Notes under the pieces: model-generated
Databases searched by the model: none
Told to the model about the DNA's origin: nothing
What the model saw: only the letters and a program-made list of their open reading frames with translations
Shown: positions 63,954 to 64,000 of the stretch, one piece after another
How positions within the stretch are numbered: the first letter of the stretch is position 1
How the letters are laid out: each line of letters starts with the position of its first letter
NCBI RefSeq assembly: GCF_002754195.1
Contig: NZ_PEEU01000001.1
Location: 5,766,001 to 5,830,000, forward strand
Length of the DNA: 64,000 nucleotides
Direction of reading: 5' to 3'
From: Flavobacterium sp. 9
GTDB lineage: Bacteria > Bacteroidota > Bacteroidia > Flavobacteriales > Flavobacteriaceae
Program-made: the position numbers and the translations under genes

Positions 63954-64000
63954 TTACATCCATTTCTCATCAATGAGTTCGGGTGTTTCAAAATCAACTA
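63954..64000 (-). CDS. C-terminal end of a gene entering from the right
   Basis: The minus-strand frame ends VDFETPELIDEKWM before TAA (63954-63956). It is open to the window edge, but only 15 codons are visible, so the product cannot be named. An imperfect hairpin (AAAAGCT / AGCTTTT, 63871-63898) downstream of it could be its terminator. Confidence 0.4.
   Translation of the reverse strand, partial: VDFETPELIDEKWM

Noticed and set aside
1..64000. CRISPR array or tRNA genes
   Set aside because: No regularly spaced direct repeats and no cloverleaf-like segments were noticed on either strand.

Overview
The window looks like a chromosomal segment of a Flavobacterium-type bacterium (Bacteroidota). 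The DNA is AT-rich, start codons lack Shine-Dalgarno sequences, several promoters carry the Bacteroidota -7 box TAnnTTTG, and many genes (SusD-free lipoproteins, DUF4833, DUF6252, DUF6734, DUF6766, GG-leader peptides) have their usual homes in this phylum. No rRNA, tRNA or CRISPR array was seen.

Layout. (1) 1-9358, minus strand: a compact operon of TIR protein, KGGVGR-type ATPase fused to TIR, TPR-S/patatin lipase, peptidoglycan amidase, DUF4062 protein, MoxR ATPase and a membrane PKD-like protein that runs off the left edge. A SLOG-like gene lies divergently at 10088. Together they look like a nucleotide-signal-dependent conflict (defence) locus and are the best candidate for a little-described system. 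(2) 10.8-16.4 kb: DUF1254 lipoprotein, an SDR, then a tight operon (2OG dioxygenase, 50-residue protein, CDP-alcohol phosphotransferase, GtrA) preceded by a short ORF with six consecutive Cys codons, which suggests cysteine-responsive attenuation. (3) 16.9-31.0 kb: two near-identical XRE regulators in inverted orientation around an S41 protease, then a class I lanthipeptide cluster: 56-residue GG-leader precursor, small secreted protein, LanC, full-length LanB, two tandem DUF6734 glycosyltransferase-like proteins, C39-peptidase ABC exporter and HlyD adaptor. (4) 31.3-33.2 kb: small stress/housekeeping genes and a DUF1203 gene that is duplicated at 61.9 kb. (5) 33.3-36.8 kb: accessory island with a tyrosine-integrase remnant, a KAP NTPase and two membrane proteins. 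(6) 37-44.9 kb: XRE regulator, serine hydrolase, nitroreductase, and a mesX-mesD folate-independent methionine synthase operon with a BASS transporter and an Lrp regulator. (7) 45.0-47.3 kb: an IS3-family element that has cut off the 5' end of an Old Yellow Enzyme gene. (8) 48.65-59.38 kb: two decayed IS6-family copies in direct orientation bracketing a response regulator, Ku, LigD, catalase and small membrane or charged proteins. (9) 59.4-64 kb: secreted protein, second DUF1203 copy, secreted amidohydrolase.

Dispersed repeats are common: a palindromic repeat family (33.25, 36.8, 44.96, 63.8 kb), an element placed directly after terminators (47.4, 61.7 kb, shortened at 32.6 kb), and families of intrinsic terminators whose stems carry compensatory changes. 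All functions are read from motifs and context; no database search was run.
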